From contig NZ_JAZIBG010000020.1 in the NCBI RefSeq assembly GCF_036621135.1, positions 62,001-126,000 of the forward strand: a DNA stretch of 64,000 nucleotides, given 5' to 3'. This stretch comes from Aquincola agrisoli. Its GTDB lineage: Bacteria > Pseudomonadota > Gammaproteobacteria > Burkholderiales > Burkholderiaceae_C. A program made the position numbers and the translations under genes. The notes below the pieces were generated by a model, which was not told the origin of the DNA, did not search any database, and was given only the letters and a program-made list of their open reading frames with translations. How positions within the stretch are numbered: position 1 is the stretch's first letter; each line of letters starts with the position of its first letter. Below are positions 1 through 7,854 of the stretch, piece after piece.

Positions 1-59
1 GGTTCAGCGGGCGCCGCGGGGGCGGAGGCGGGGCGCGTCGGTGCTTCGGCGATGACCAT
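1..59 (-). CDS. Possible 5' end of a gene leaving the window
   Basis: On the minus strand an ATG at 59 opens a frame that runs to the window edge. It encodes about 19 residues rich in Ala and Pro. No clear ribosome binding site precedes it, and nothing in the visible peptide identifies a family. It could equally be chance in GC-rich DNA. The bases between it and the next gene (60-160) show no recognisable signal. Confidence 0.2.
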   Translation of the reverse strand, partial: MVIAEAPTRPASAPAAPAE

Positions 60-160
60 GCCGCCGATTTGATCCAAGCACGCCGCCCGGCGCTGTAGGA
101 AAGCGCCCCGCCCGGTCGTGGCGAAGCGCCGATGTCGCCTCGGGGCCGGAGGCCCGCCGC

Positions 161-829
161 TTATTCCGCCGTGGCCGCGGCCGCGGCCACGAGCGGCGCG
201 GGCGGCAGCACCGTGTCCAGCGGCCGGCTCTCCGGCAGCACGTACACCACGCTGCGGCTGCGGCCGAGGTGCGGGGCGATCACGGCTTCGTAGAAGGGCT
301 CGGGCACGACCACGCAGCCCAGCGAGATGCGGCGGTCCTTCAGCCGGGGCGAGGCCAGGCGCTGGGCGCGGCGCTCCCGCGAGGGGCCGGGGCGCAGCCG
401 GTGGATCGCCAGCGCCGCGCCGTAGTCGAGCCAGACGATGGGCTCGCCGCTGAGGTTGCGGCCGGGCTCGGCCTCGAAGCGGCCGGCCGGGGTGGTGCGT
501 TCGGCGGGCTGCACGGCGCCGATTTGGGCCCGCCGGCCGACGCCGGGCGTGCTGTCGTCGCCGGGCGCGAGGCCGAGCAGCACCGGCGTGCGGCCCACTT
601 CGTGGCCCTGGGCGTCGAAGACGGTGATGACGGCCTCGCGCTTGTCGACGATCGCGAAAGGCAGGCCGCGGTGGTCGGCCGTCGCGACGATCTGGCGCCA
701 GGCCTGGTCGATGTCCGCCGACGCGCGGGCCGCCGGGGGCGCCAGGGCTGCGGCGGCGAGGAGGCCGGCCAGCAGCAGACGGAAGGGGAGAAGGAGTTTG
801 CGGAGGGAGGGGCGACGGAGCACGGACAT
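161..829 (-). CDS. L,D-transpeptidase (YkuD) family protein, secreted
   Basis: A 222-residue periplasmic YkuD-fold protein. An N-terminal basic stretch followed by a hydrophobic Leu/Ala segment ending near ARASA looks like a signal peptide. The C-terminal half carries the Cys of the L,D-transpeptidase active site in the context RRISLGCVVVP, with an upstream IHR histidine. The family cross-links or modifies peptidoglycan stem peptides. The usual SHGC signature reads SLGC here, so the histidine before Gly-Cys is missing. The start at 829 is chosen because GGAAGG lies five bases upstream; a longer frame reaches 922 without a better site. The next gene upstream (989-1804) is a paralogue on the same strand, which suggests tandem duplication. 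Confidence 0.82.
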   Translation of the reverse strand: MSVLRRPSLRKLLLPFRLLLAGLLAAAALAPPAARASADIDQAWRQIVATADHRGLPFAIVDKREAVITVFDAQGHEVGRTPVLLGLAPGDDSTPGVGRRAQIGAVQPAERTTPAGRFEAEPGRNLSGEPIVWLDYGAALAIHRLRPGPSRERRAQRLASPRLKDRRISLGCVVVPEPFYEAVIAPHLGRSRSVVYVLPESRPLDTVLPPAPLVAAAAATAE

Positions 830-988
830 CGGGCCTTCCAGGCGGGGTACTGCGAACGGCAGTGCGCGAGGACAGGCTGCCGGTGCAGATGGTAGCCAGC
901 GAAAGGGCCGAAATTGCGGCAAAAAGGGGCTGAGACGCCGTCCTGTTGGTAACAGTGACGGGCGGGGCGCGGGTGGAGGGCGGCTCTG

Positions 989-1804
989 TTACCGGTGCGG
1001 TGCTGCGTCGGCGCCGGACGCGCCGAGATCGGCCAGGCGGGTGGCCGCCAGGGCGGCGTGGCGTTCGGCCACGTCGTAGGAAGGGAAGACCGCCTGCGCG
1101 GGCCGCGTTTCCGGCAGCACGTAGACGATGCCGCGTGTGCGCTGGAAGATGGGGGCGATCGTCGACTCGAAGAACGCCACGGGCACGTTGATGCAACCGT
1201 AGGAGATGCGGTTGTCGTCGGCGGTCGGGGTGGCCAGGCGTTCGAGGCGGCGCTCCGCGGGGTTGGTCGCCCGCACGCGGTGCATGGAGACGGCGGCCTC
1301 GTAGTCGACCCAGACCACGTCTTCGCCCAGCGTGTTGCGACCCCGCTCGCCGACGAACCGGCCCGCGGGGGTGGTGCGCTCTTCCGGCCGCACCTGCTCG
1401 ATCGGGCGGCTGCCGATGCCGGCGACGGAATCGTCGCCCGCCGCGTAGCCGAGCAGCACGGGGGTGGCGCCGTCGAGCTGGCCATCGGGGCGGAAGACGT
1501 AGACCCGCGCATCGCGCTTGTCGACGATGAGGAAGGGCTGGCCCCGGTGGTCGTCGGCGTCGACGACCCAATCCGCCACATGCCGGGCGTCCGGGGACGG
1601 CAGGTGCTCGCCGAAGTCGGCGAAGCGCGGGCCGCGCAGCGGCTCGGCCGCCGGTACGGCGACCACCGCAGCCCCGCCCGAATCGTGCGGCGCCGGCGCG
1701 CGTGTCGCCTGGCCCATCGGGGGCAGCACGAGGGTGCAGACCGCCAGCGCGCCGAGCAGGCCGCGCTTCAAGCCGTCGGCGATGTCGTCTGAAGGGTGGC
1801 TCAT
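989..1804 (-). CDS. L,D-transpeptidase (YkuD) family protein, paralogue of the neighbour
   Basis: A 271-residue secreted YkuD-domain protein. An N-terminal hydrophobic segment (about residues 15-32) is a likely signal peptide. The catalytic region reads NRISYGCINVP, with Cys as predicted nucleophile and an upstream SMHR histidine. As in its neighbour, the canonical SHGC histidine is replaced, here by Tyr. Shared motifs such as IVDKRDA, TPVLLG, AGDDS, ERTTPAGRF and VYVLPE(T/S)RP show that the two are duplicates. Its role is inferred as peptidoglycan L,D-cross-linking or a related acyl transfer in the periplasm. The ribosome binding site before ATG 1804 is weak. Confidence 0.82.
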   Translation of the reverse strand: MSHPSDDIADGLKRGLLGALAVCTLVLPPMGQATRAPAPHDSGGAAVVAVPAAEPLRGPRFADFGEHLPSPDARHVADWVVDADDHRGQPFLIVDKRDARVYVFRPDGQLDGATPVLLGYAAGDDSVAGIGSRPIEQVRPEERTTPAGRFVGERGRNTLGEDVVWVDYEAAVSMHRVRATNPAERRLERLATPTADDNRISYGCINVPVAFFESTIAPIFQRTRGIVYVLPETRPAQAVFPSYDVAERHAALAATRLADLGASGADAAPHR

Positions 1805-1870
1805 CGCGATGCCCTGCAGGAAGCGGGAGACGCCGGCACCGGCCGGCGTGTCCTCGTCACGGTGCCTGGA

Positions 1871-2176
1871 TCAGTTGCGGTCGGCCTGCGCCGGACGCTC
1901 CGTCATCGGGGCGTTGTCGGCCGGCATCGCGGGCGACGTGGGCGTGCCCGGCGACATCGTCGAATTCGGCGTCGTCGTGGTGCCCGGCGTCGTGGTGGTC
2001 GAGCCCGGGGTCATGGTGCTGTTGTCCATCTGCGTACCGGGCGCCTGCTGCTGCTGTTGCTGCTGCGAGGGCGTGGTCGTCGACGGCTGCGTCGTGGTCT
2101 GGGCGTAGGCGATGCCGATGGCGCCGGCGAAGGCGGCTGCAGCGACGGCGGCGGTAAGCGACTTGGTGGCGTTCAT
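1871..2176 (-). CDS. Small secreted Gln/Thr/Pro-rich protein
   Basis: A 101-residue protein with a clear signal peptide (MNATKSLTAAVAAAAFAGAIG, cleavage probably after AYA). The mature chain is low-complexity: a seven-Gln run, then many Thr, Ser, Pro and Asn in TTTTPG-like repeats, with several acidic and basic residues at the end. AGGAG lies about nine bases before the ATG. No enzymatic domain is visible. It is probably periplasmic or surface-associated and intrinsically disordered. Function is unknown. It sits upstream of the L,D-transpeptidase pair in the same direction, so a cell-envelope role is possible but unsupported by motif. Confidence 0.7.
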   Translation of the reverse strand: MNATKSLTAAVAAAAFAGAIGIAYAQTTTQPSTTTPSQQQQQQQAPGTQMDNSTMTPGSTTTTPGTTTTPNSTMSPGTPTSPAMPADNAPMTERPAQADRN

Positions 2177-2346
2177 TGCATGTGCTCCTAGAGGTGGGTG
2201 GTCGGGCCGATGTCTCGTTCGGCCTGGATTCACTCTAGGGGGCACGCCGCGGGAGCGGCGTCGGCGTGGGGCGGCGCTGCATGTAGGACACGAGCCCCGA
2301 TGCGGCGCCCCGAAGCGGAAGCATCGTTACCGTTCGCTACGCGGTG

Positions 2347-2712
2347 TCACGCGCCGGGGGTCTGGCGGCGGGTGAAGCGGGCCAGCTCACGCACCGCGAG
2401 CGTCTCCGCGGCCACCGCGGCATCCAGCGGCGAGCGGCAGAGCCCGGAGTGCTCGTAGTGGAGGTTCTCGTACAGCTCGGCGCTTGCGGGGTGGGCGCTG
2501 AGCACGGCGTCGAGCGCATCCGAAGGCAGGTCGCTGTCCGACAGCAGGGCCGTGAGCCGCGACACCAGTTGCTGGTACTGAGAGGGCGACGCGGCGCCGG
2601 GGCTGCGCTCGACATGTTCCAGCAGGCGGGCCAGCGCGATGATGGTTTCGAGCCGGGCGCGCAGGGTGGCGGCGCTGAGGGGCTGGGCGGAGGGCGTGGA
2701 GTGGGCGGCCAT
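2347..2712 (-). CDS. Hypothetical helical protein (121 aa)
   Basis: A soluble, predicted all-helical protein of 121 residues, without signal peptide or membrane segment. It has heptad-like Leu/Ala patterns (for example LRARLETIIALARLLEHVE, then LVSRLTALLSDSDLPSDAL). AAGGA stands seven bases upstream of ATG 2712, which decides the start against a longer frame from 2784. I do not recognise a family. The dense ordered reading frame and good ribosome binding site argue that it is real. It lies between a secreted-protein gene and the FrnE-like gene on the same strand. Confidence 0.55.
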   Translation of the reverse strand: MAAHSTPSAQPLSAATLRARLETIIALARLLEHVERSPGAASPSQYQQLVSRLTALLSDSDLPSDALDAVLSAHPASAELYENLHYEHSGLCRSPLDAAVAAETLAVRELARFTRRQTPGA

Positions 2713-2780
2713 GGCGGTTCCTTGAAGGGTGCGGCGCGTGATGCCGCCATGGCATGCAACTGCGGGCGGCCCCGCGGACT

Positions 2781-3434
2781 TCAAGTCGCGTCGTGTTCGG
2801 CCGCGATCTGCCGCAGCGCGCGCAGGTACACCTCGGGCGGCTGGCCGCCCTGCAGCAGGTGCCGCTGGTTGACGATCACCGACGGCACCGCGCGGATGCC
2901 CTGCGACTGGTAGAACTGTTCGGCCTCGCGCACTTCCTGCGCATAGGCGTTCGAGGCCAGCACCTCGCGCGCGCCCTCGGGGTCGAGCCCGGCCTCGGAC
3001 GCCGCATGCACCAGCACCTCGGGATCGCTCGGGTCCAGCCCGTCGGTGAAGTAGGCGGTGAACAGCGCGCGCTTCAGTTCGTGCTGCAGCGCGGCGTCGG
3101 GCTGCAGGCCGGCCCAGTGCAGCAGGCGGTGCGCGTCGAAGGTGTTGTAGATGCGGCTGCGCTTGTCCATGCGGAACTCGAAGCCCAGCGCCTCGCCGCG
3201 GGCGCGGATGGCCTCGCGGTTCTGCGCGTTCTGCTCGGCCGTGGTGCCGTACTTGGCGCTCAGGTGCTCGTCGATGGATTCGCCCTCGGGGACCATCTCA
3301 GGATTCAGCTCGAAGGGCTGGAAGTGCAGCTCGACGCCGATCTCGCCGTCGAGCTCTGCCAGCGCGGTCTGCAGCGATTGCAGCCCGATCGCGCACCAGG
3401 GGCAGGAAACGTCGGAGACGAAGTCGATCTTCAT
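2781..3434 (-). CDS. DsbA-family oxidoreductase, FrnE-like
   Basis: A 217-residue thioredoxin-fold protein of the DsbA/FrnE (2-hydroxychromene-2-carboxylate isomerase-like) group. The N-terminus MKIDFVSDVSCPWCAIGLQ places a CPWC redox motif at residues 11-14, right after strand beta-1, followed by the helical insertion and the cis-Pro segment GIRAVPSVIVN near residue 175. There is no signal peptide, so it should act in the cytoplasm as a disulfide or thiol oxidoreductase, as FrnE does in oxidative-stress resistance. The start at 3434 gives the normal family N-terminus; the upstream extension to 3479 is not family-like. Confidence 0.88.
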   Translation of the reverse strand: MKIDFVSDVSCPWCAIGLQSLQTALAELDGEIGVELHFQPFELNPEMVPEGESIDEHLSAKYGTTAEQNAQNREAIRARGEALGFEFRMDKRSRIYNTFDAHRLLHWAGLQPDAALQHELKRALFTAYFTDGLDPSDPEVLVHAASEAGLDPEGAREVLASNAYAQEVREAEQFYQSQGIRAVPSVIVNQRHLLQGGQPPEVYLRALRQIAAEHDAT

Positions 3435-3521
3435 GGAGAGGGCCAGCGTGTGGGGGTATCGGGGAGCCGTTTGTAGCACCGCGGCGGCGTCCCTGCACGG
3501 CGGGTGGCCTCCCTGGCGGCT

Positions 3522-4301
3522 TCAGGACAAGGAGAACCCGTCCGGCAACATCATGCTGGCGACTGCTTTGCAGAACTGCTCGGGCGCCTCCAGCATCATC
3601 ATGTGCCCCACGCCGGGCAGCACCACCGTGCTCGCGGCGGCGGTCCGCACCCAGGGCGGCAGGTCCCAACCCGTGCAGGAGCGTTCTCCCGCCAGCAGAT
3701 GAAGCTGCGTGCCGTGATGGATCACATCCCGGACTGCGGCCAGGTAGCCGGGCACGGCGGTTTCGCGCACTACGGCCTTCGCCATGGCGTGCACGGTCGC
3801 TGCGGCTTGGTTGTGAAGAATCGTCTGCGCCCACTCGAGCCGCCGTGCCGTCGGCTCGATGCCGCTCTTGGCCAGCCAGGCCTGCTGCTCCGACTGCATG
3901 CGTGCATGTTCCGCCGCCCACTCGTCCTCGCGCATCGGCGCGATCCGTTGGCACCAGAACGCGTCGCCGAGCGTGAAGTTGCCTTCGACGCTGATGATCG
4001 CCGTCACCAGGTCCGGCGCCATGCGCGCTGCCAGCATGGCCACCGCGCCTCCCACGCTGTGGCCGAGCAGCCATGCCGGCCTGCCGATGTGCGAGCGCAG
4101 ATAGGCCACGATCCAGGCGGCTTGCTGCTCCAGGGTGAGTTCAACGCCGCCGGGCGGTAGCGGCTGCGAGCCATAGCCGGGGAGGTTGGGTGTGTGGACC
4201 TCGATGCCCTTCATCAGCGCCTGCGGCCCGAAGAAGTCGATGGGGCCGAGCAGGCCATGGATCATCACCAAAGGGGGCGGGGGCGCTTTCACATCGTTCA
4301 C
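3522..4301 (-). CDS. Alpha/beta hydrolase
   Basis: A 259-residue alpha/beta-hydrolase-fold protein. It has the oxyanion-hole HG motif (VMIHGLLGP, about residue 13), the nucleophile elbow GHSVGG (Ser predicted catalytic), and the C-terminal His in PGVGHMMMLEAPEQF. It probably hydrolyses a small ester or lactone; the substrate is unknown. The preferred start is GTG at 4301. The TTG at 4355 would extend it into the upstream MFS gene. The MFS frame overlaps this gene by about 160 bases. A one-base shift would end MFS at a TGA overlapping this GTG, a typical coupled arrangement, so the two are probably co-transcribed. Confidence 0.8.
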   Translation of the reverse strand: MNDVKAPPPPLVMIHGLLGPIDFFGPQALMKGIEVHTPNLPGYGSQPLPPGGVELTLEQQAAWIVAYLRSHIGRPAWLLGHSVGGAVAMLAARMAPDLVTAIISVEGNFTLGDAFWCQRIAPMREDEWAAEHARMQSEQQAWLAKSGIEPTARRLEWAQTILHNQAAATVHAMAKAVVRETAVPGYLAAVRDVIHHGTQLHLLAGERSCTGWDLPPWVRTAAASTVVLPGVGHMMMLEAPEQFCKAVASMMLPDGFSLS

Positions 4302-5811
4302 CTTGCAGGGGGGCGTTGTGCTGTGCGCGGGAGGCTGTTCGGGCCCCCATCGCAATCCAGGCCATGGCCAGCGCGTATAACAGCGCGAACACGACGGCCG
4401 TTGTCGTCAGGCCGGCGACTTCGGCGATGAAGCTGCCGGCGAAACCGGTCACCAGCATGCCGGCATAGACGCTAGCGAACTGGAACGTGGCAACGAGCGG
4501 CATATGCTCCTGCGGCGTGACGGTGACCAGGTCGGCCTGGTACTTGAAGAAGAGGATTTCCCACAGGAACATGTAGAGCGCGAAAAGCGAGAAGCTGACC
4601 GGCATCTTCGCGGCGACCGTGCAACCCACCATCGCGAGCAGGCAGATGGTCGTCAGTGCCAGCGTCCCGATGAAACCGATGCCTGCGCGCAATCTGCCGA
4701 GCAGCGCGAACGCTAGCGCCGCCGCCAGCGCTGCTGTGGCGCCGATGATCTGCAGGTAGCCCACGTGGCTTTGCGGCAGTTGCAGGACATGCAGCGGCAG
4801 CGTCACGCGCGACACGTTGAAGAAGCCCTGGAGGACGCTCACTACGATCACGAACGCTAGGAAATGACTGCGCAGTGCGTCGTCTGCGCGCAGCAGGTTT
4901 TGAAGCGTCGCCAGTGCGCCTGCAGCCTGCAGGGCCGGCGTGGACGCGGCGGACACCGGCTTCAACCTGGGAAGCAGGGCCGCTGCACAGGCCGCGATGG
5001 CAAAGCCGCCGGCCGTGATCACGCCGGCAACTTGCGGCGTGATGTCGCCTTTGTAGAACGACAGGACCATGCCCGCTATTGCGCCCGCGATGAACTGCGC
5101 CGTCAGCGTGATTGGCATCGCGTATCGGATGTCGGCGGCGCTGAAATAGCGCTTCACTGCCACGGTACGGGCGACACGCTGGATCGCGTCCACGAGGCCG
5201 ATCGCCAGCGTGCCGGCCAGTGCGATGCCGACGTGCTGATCGACGCTCAGGAAGGTGCCCAATGCCAGCGCCAGCCCTGCTGCATTGGCTGCCATCAGCG
5301 CGCCGCGCGGGGTGCTGGCGTTGGCCACGCGGTTGATCACCAGGCACATCAGCACGGGCATGACCATCGGCGCGATGAGCACCGCCTCCGACAGCAGCAG
5401 CGACCCGGTCAAGGTGTACGTGTAGTACGACAGGTAGACATAGCTGAACACGCTGGCGGCGATCGACGTCAGGTTCACCGTCCAGAGGATCACGCTTGCG
5501 CGTGCAGGGGTGGGTTGCATCCGAATCACCCCGGCGGCGGCAACTGTCGCTCCAGCCCGTCGAGCAGCCGGTACGCAGCGGACTTCAGCGCACGAGGCTT
5601 GGCCTTCTTGCGCGGCGCGCATCAACTCAGCACAGCCGCTCGGCAACGTCTGCGGGAGTTCCGCGTAGCTTTCGGCAATGAACGACATCGCCCACTGCTT
5701 TGCGATGCCGGAATCCTGTGTCAGCAAAGCGCTGCAGAGCGCTTTAGCGCTGACCGTGGCAACGGTGGGTGGGGCGGCAGAGCAACCCGGTCGGGTCGAA
5801 GTCGTTGTCAT
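4141..5811 (-). CDS. MFS transporter with unusual N- and C-terminal extensions
   Basis: The core (about residues 98-495) is a polytopic MFS-type transporter with roughly 12 hydrophobic segments, beginning ARASVILWTVNLTSIAASVF. It resembles small-molecule or siderophore exporters. Two oddities stand out. First, residues 1-97 are Cys/Ala-rich, not membrane-like and of no recognised family; an internal ATG at 5520 would give a normal-length MFS. Yet a good promoter lies at 5864-5892, just upstream of the ATG at 5811. Second, the last 50 residues are a frame-shadow of the downstream hydrolase, which suggests a lost stop or frameshift near the six-C run at 4308-4313. It is probably operonic with the hydrolase. 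Confidence 0.75.
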   Translation of the reverse strand: MTTTSTRPGCSAAPPTVATVSAKALCSALLTQDSGIAKQWAMSFIAESYAELPQTLPSGCAELMRAAQEGQASCAEVRCVPAARRAGATVAAAGVIRMQPTPARASVILWTVNLTSIAASVFSYVYLSYYTYTLTGSLLLSEAVLIAPMVMPVLMCLVINRVANASTPRGALMAANAAGLALALGTFLSVDQHVGIALAGTLAIGLVDAIQRVARTVAVKRYFSAADIRYAMPITLTAQFIAGAIAGMVLSFYKGDITPQVAGVITAGGFAIAACAAALLPRLKPVSAASTPALQAAGALATLQNLLRADDALRSHFLAFVIVVSVLQGFFNVSRVTLPLHVLQLPQSHVGYLQIIGATAALAAALAFALLGRLRAGIGFIGTLALTTICLLAMVGCTVAAKMPVSFSLFALYMFLWEILFFKYQADLVTVTPQEHMPLVATFQFASVYAGMLVTGFAGSFIAEVAGLTTTAVVFALLYALAMAWIAMGARTASRAQHNAPLQGERCESAPAPFGDDPWPARPHRLLRAAGADEGHRGPHTQPPRLWLAAATARRR

Positions 5812-5863
5812 ACCTTCTGGTCAGAACGGGGATGTTGTCGTAGTGCCTCGTTAATGAAGAAAA

Positions 5864-5892
5864 ATAATACAGACTGCATGTCAAATATGCAA
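5864..5892 (-). promoter_or_regulatory. Sigma-70-like promoter for the MFS-hydrolase unit
   Basis: On the minus strand TTGCAT (5887-5892) and TATTAT (5864-5869) are separated by exactly 17 bases, in a markedly AT-rich patch (about 5850-5935) within GC-rich DNA. Transcription would start near 5857, about 45 bases before ATG 5811. An inverted TGCAT/ATGCA pair (5875-5879, 5887-5891) overlaps the -35 region and could be a regulator site. This is inferred from sequence only. Confidence 0.5.
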
Positions 5893-6042
5893 TTTAAAGC
5901 ATCTTGCGCGCAGTGAAATATTCTAAATAGCGGGTGCGGTGCGGGAGCGATCGATGTGGCCGCTCGGCGGCACGCCGGCCTGGGGCCTCATGCCGGCGTT
6001 AGGACGGTGCTCGCCGGCGGGCGCCAGGAGCCGGGCCGTGCG

Positions 6043-7008
6043 TCAACCTCGGTGGCAGGCCTGCCGGGGAGGGGCGGCATCGTCGGCCTGGATGGCCGAC
6101 GGGAAGGGTTCGAGGCTGCGCGCGGCCTGCCGGCACAGATGGTCAGTGAGCCACTGAACGAGTGCAGAGCCAATTCGGCCGGTGTGCCAGTAGAGAGGTA
6201 CGGCGATGGAGTGGCCCGGCGCGAGGTCTACTAGCGTGAGGTGGCCAGGTGCCGCATCGCGGTTCGCCACGCGACCTGCAGGCAGGGTAGCACGCTGTAG
6301 CCTGCGCTGTGCTGGACGGCGGCGAACACGGCCTTTGTATCCGGCAGATAGTGGCACGGATACCGTGGCATGCGCACGCCGACGCATTGCTCCATGAACT
6401 TGCTGTGCAGCGTGTCCTTGCGATCGAACAGCACCGCGGGGGCCTTGCGTGCTGCGTGGGCAGGCAGGCCGTCTGGAAACCATCGCCGCGCGAAACCTGG
6501 CGCGGCATAGCACCGGTAGACCATGACACCCAGCGGGTGGCTGTTAAAGCCCCGGAGGCTCGTGCGCTGGCTCGATACGCAGCCCATCACGTCGCCTTGC
6601 AGAAGCCGCTCCAGCGTGTGCTCCTGATCGTCGCGCACCACTTCGAGCGTGATGTCCCTGGTGTTGATCAGATGCCAGAACACGTCGGGCAACCAGGTGG
6701 CCAAGGAGTCCGCGTTGACCGCGATGGCCAGGGGCACAGGCTCGTCAGCATCCACCTGCGGCCGGATCTCGCGCAGCGCCTCGTCTTCCAGCAGATTCAG
6801 CGTGTTGACGTGGCGCAGCAGCACTTCACCGGCTGCTGTCGCGCGCACCGGCTTCACGCACCAGCAGCACGGCCGAGGCGGCCTCCTCGAGCGCCTTGAT
6901 GCGCTGCGATACCGCGCCCCTGCTGATGTGCAGGCGCTGCGCCGCGCGCTCGAAGCTGCCTTCTTGCACGATCGTGGCCAAGGTCTTCAATTGTTGTCGG
7001 TCGAACAT
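6043..7008 (-). pseudogene. ArgP/IciA-type LysR regulator, broken by two frameshifts
   Basis: Three minus-strand frames together make one LysR regulator of the ArgP (IciA) type. Segment 1 (7008 to about 6850) has the winged-helix domain with RAAQRLHISRGAVSQRIKAL. Segment 2 (about 6857-6240) has the effector domain, including the ArgP hallmark AVNADSLATW. Segment 3 (about 6260-6043) supplies the C-terminus with DLAPGHSIAVPLYWH. The frame changes near 6850 (LLVRE to KPVRATAAG) and again near 6240 (WRTAMR to GHLTLVDL). In relatives, ArgP controls lysine/arginine export; no LysE/ArgO gene is adjacent. Two independent lesions favour a true pseudogene over one sequencing error, though errors are not excluded. 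Confidence 0.8.
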
Positions 7009-7143
7009 GGAGCGATCAGGTCGGAGCGATCGATTCTCGGCCTGATTGCCGACACGCCCGCCCGCCGTCCCATCAGGTACGGCCGAGCGACATGCCTTGG
7101 CGGCAGCCGACACCACGCGTGGCGGGTGGCCTATCCTCGGCGG

Positions 7144-7854
7144 ATGCGAATCCTGTTGGTGGAAGACGACCGCATGATCGGCAGCACGCTGCGCCAGGCG
7201 TTGCGGCTCGAAGGCAATGCGGTCGATTGGGTGTACGACGCCAAGGCCGCGCTCGGCACGCTGGCCAGCGAGCGCTTCGCGCTGGTGCTGCTCGACCTGG
7301 GGCTGCCCGAGCCCGAGCGGCTGGGCAGCGGCCTCGACGTGCTGCGCCAGCTGCGCGCCCGTGCCGACGCCACGCCGGTGATCGTGCTGACCGCGCGCGA
7401 CGCGCTGGAAGACCGCGTCGCCGGCCTCGACGCCGGCGCCGACGACTACCTCGTCAAGCCCTTCGAGCTGGACGAACTGGCCGCGCGCATGCGCGCCGTG
7501 CTGCGCCGCCATGCCGGCCGCGCGGCCCCGCTGCTGGCGCACGAGGGCATCACGCTCGACCCCGCCACGCGCCAGGTGCAGCGCGACGGCCAGCCGGTGC
7601 TGCTGTCGGCGCGCGAGTTCGCGCTGCTGGAGGCGCTGATGGCCCGGCCCGGCGCGATCCTGTCGCGCGCGCAGCTGGAGGACAAGCTCTACGGCTGGGG
7701 CGAGGAGGTGGAGAGCAACACCGTCTCGGTCTACATCCACCAGCTGCGCCGCAAGCTCGGCGCCGACGTGATCCGCACGATGCGCGGGCTCGGCTACTAC
7801 CTCGGCAAGCGGGGCGAAGCGGCCGATGCCGCGGCGGAGGACGCGGGCACCTGA
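7144..7854 (+). CDS. OmpR-family response regulator (QseB/TctD-like)
   Basis: A 236-residue two-domain regulator. The receiver domain (1-120) has the acidic pocket EDD (7-9), the phospho-acceptor Asp in LVLLDLGLP, the conserved Thr of LTAR and Lys of VKPFEL. The OmpR winged-helix effector domain follows (about 130-225; REFALLEAL, SVYIHQLRRKLG, IRTMRGLGYYL). After the acceptor Asp the loop PEPERLGSGLDVLR is about four residues longer than the usual form. Its TGA overlaps the ATG of the kinase gene (ATGA), so the two are translationally coupled partners. Confidence 0.92.
   Translation: MRILLVEDDRMIGSTLRQALRLEGNAVDWVYDAKAALGTLASERFALVLLDLGLPEPERLGSGLDVLRQLRARADATPVIVLTARDALEDRVAGLDAGADDYLVKPFELDELAARMRAVLRRHAGRAAPLLAHEGITLDPATRQVQRDGQPVLLSAREFALLEALMARPGAILSRAQLEDKLYGWGEEVESNTVSVYIHQLRRKLGADVIRTMRGLGYYLGKRGEAADAAAEDAGT

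Noticed and set aside
948..993. Inverted repeat GGTAACAG / CTGTTACC flanking about 30 bases between the two L,D-transpeptidase genes
   Set aside because: Long spacer, short arms and overlap with a stop codon; no terminator tail or promoter fits.
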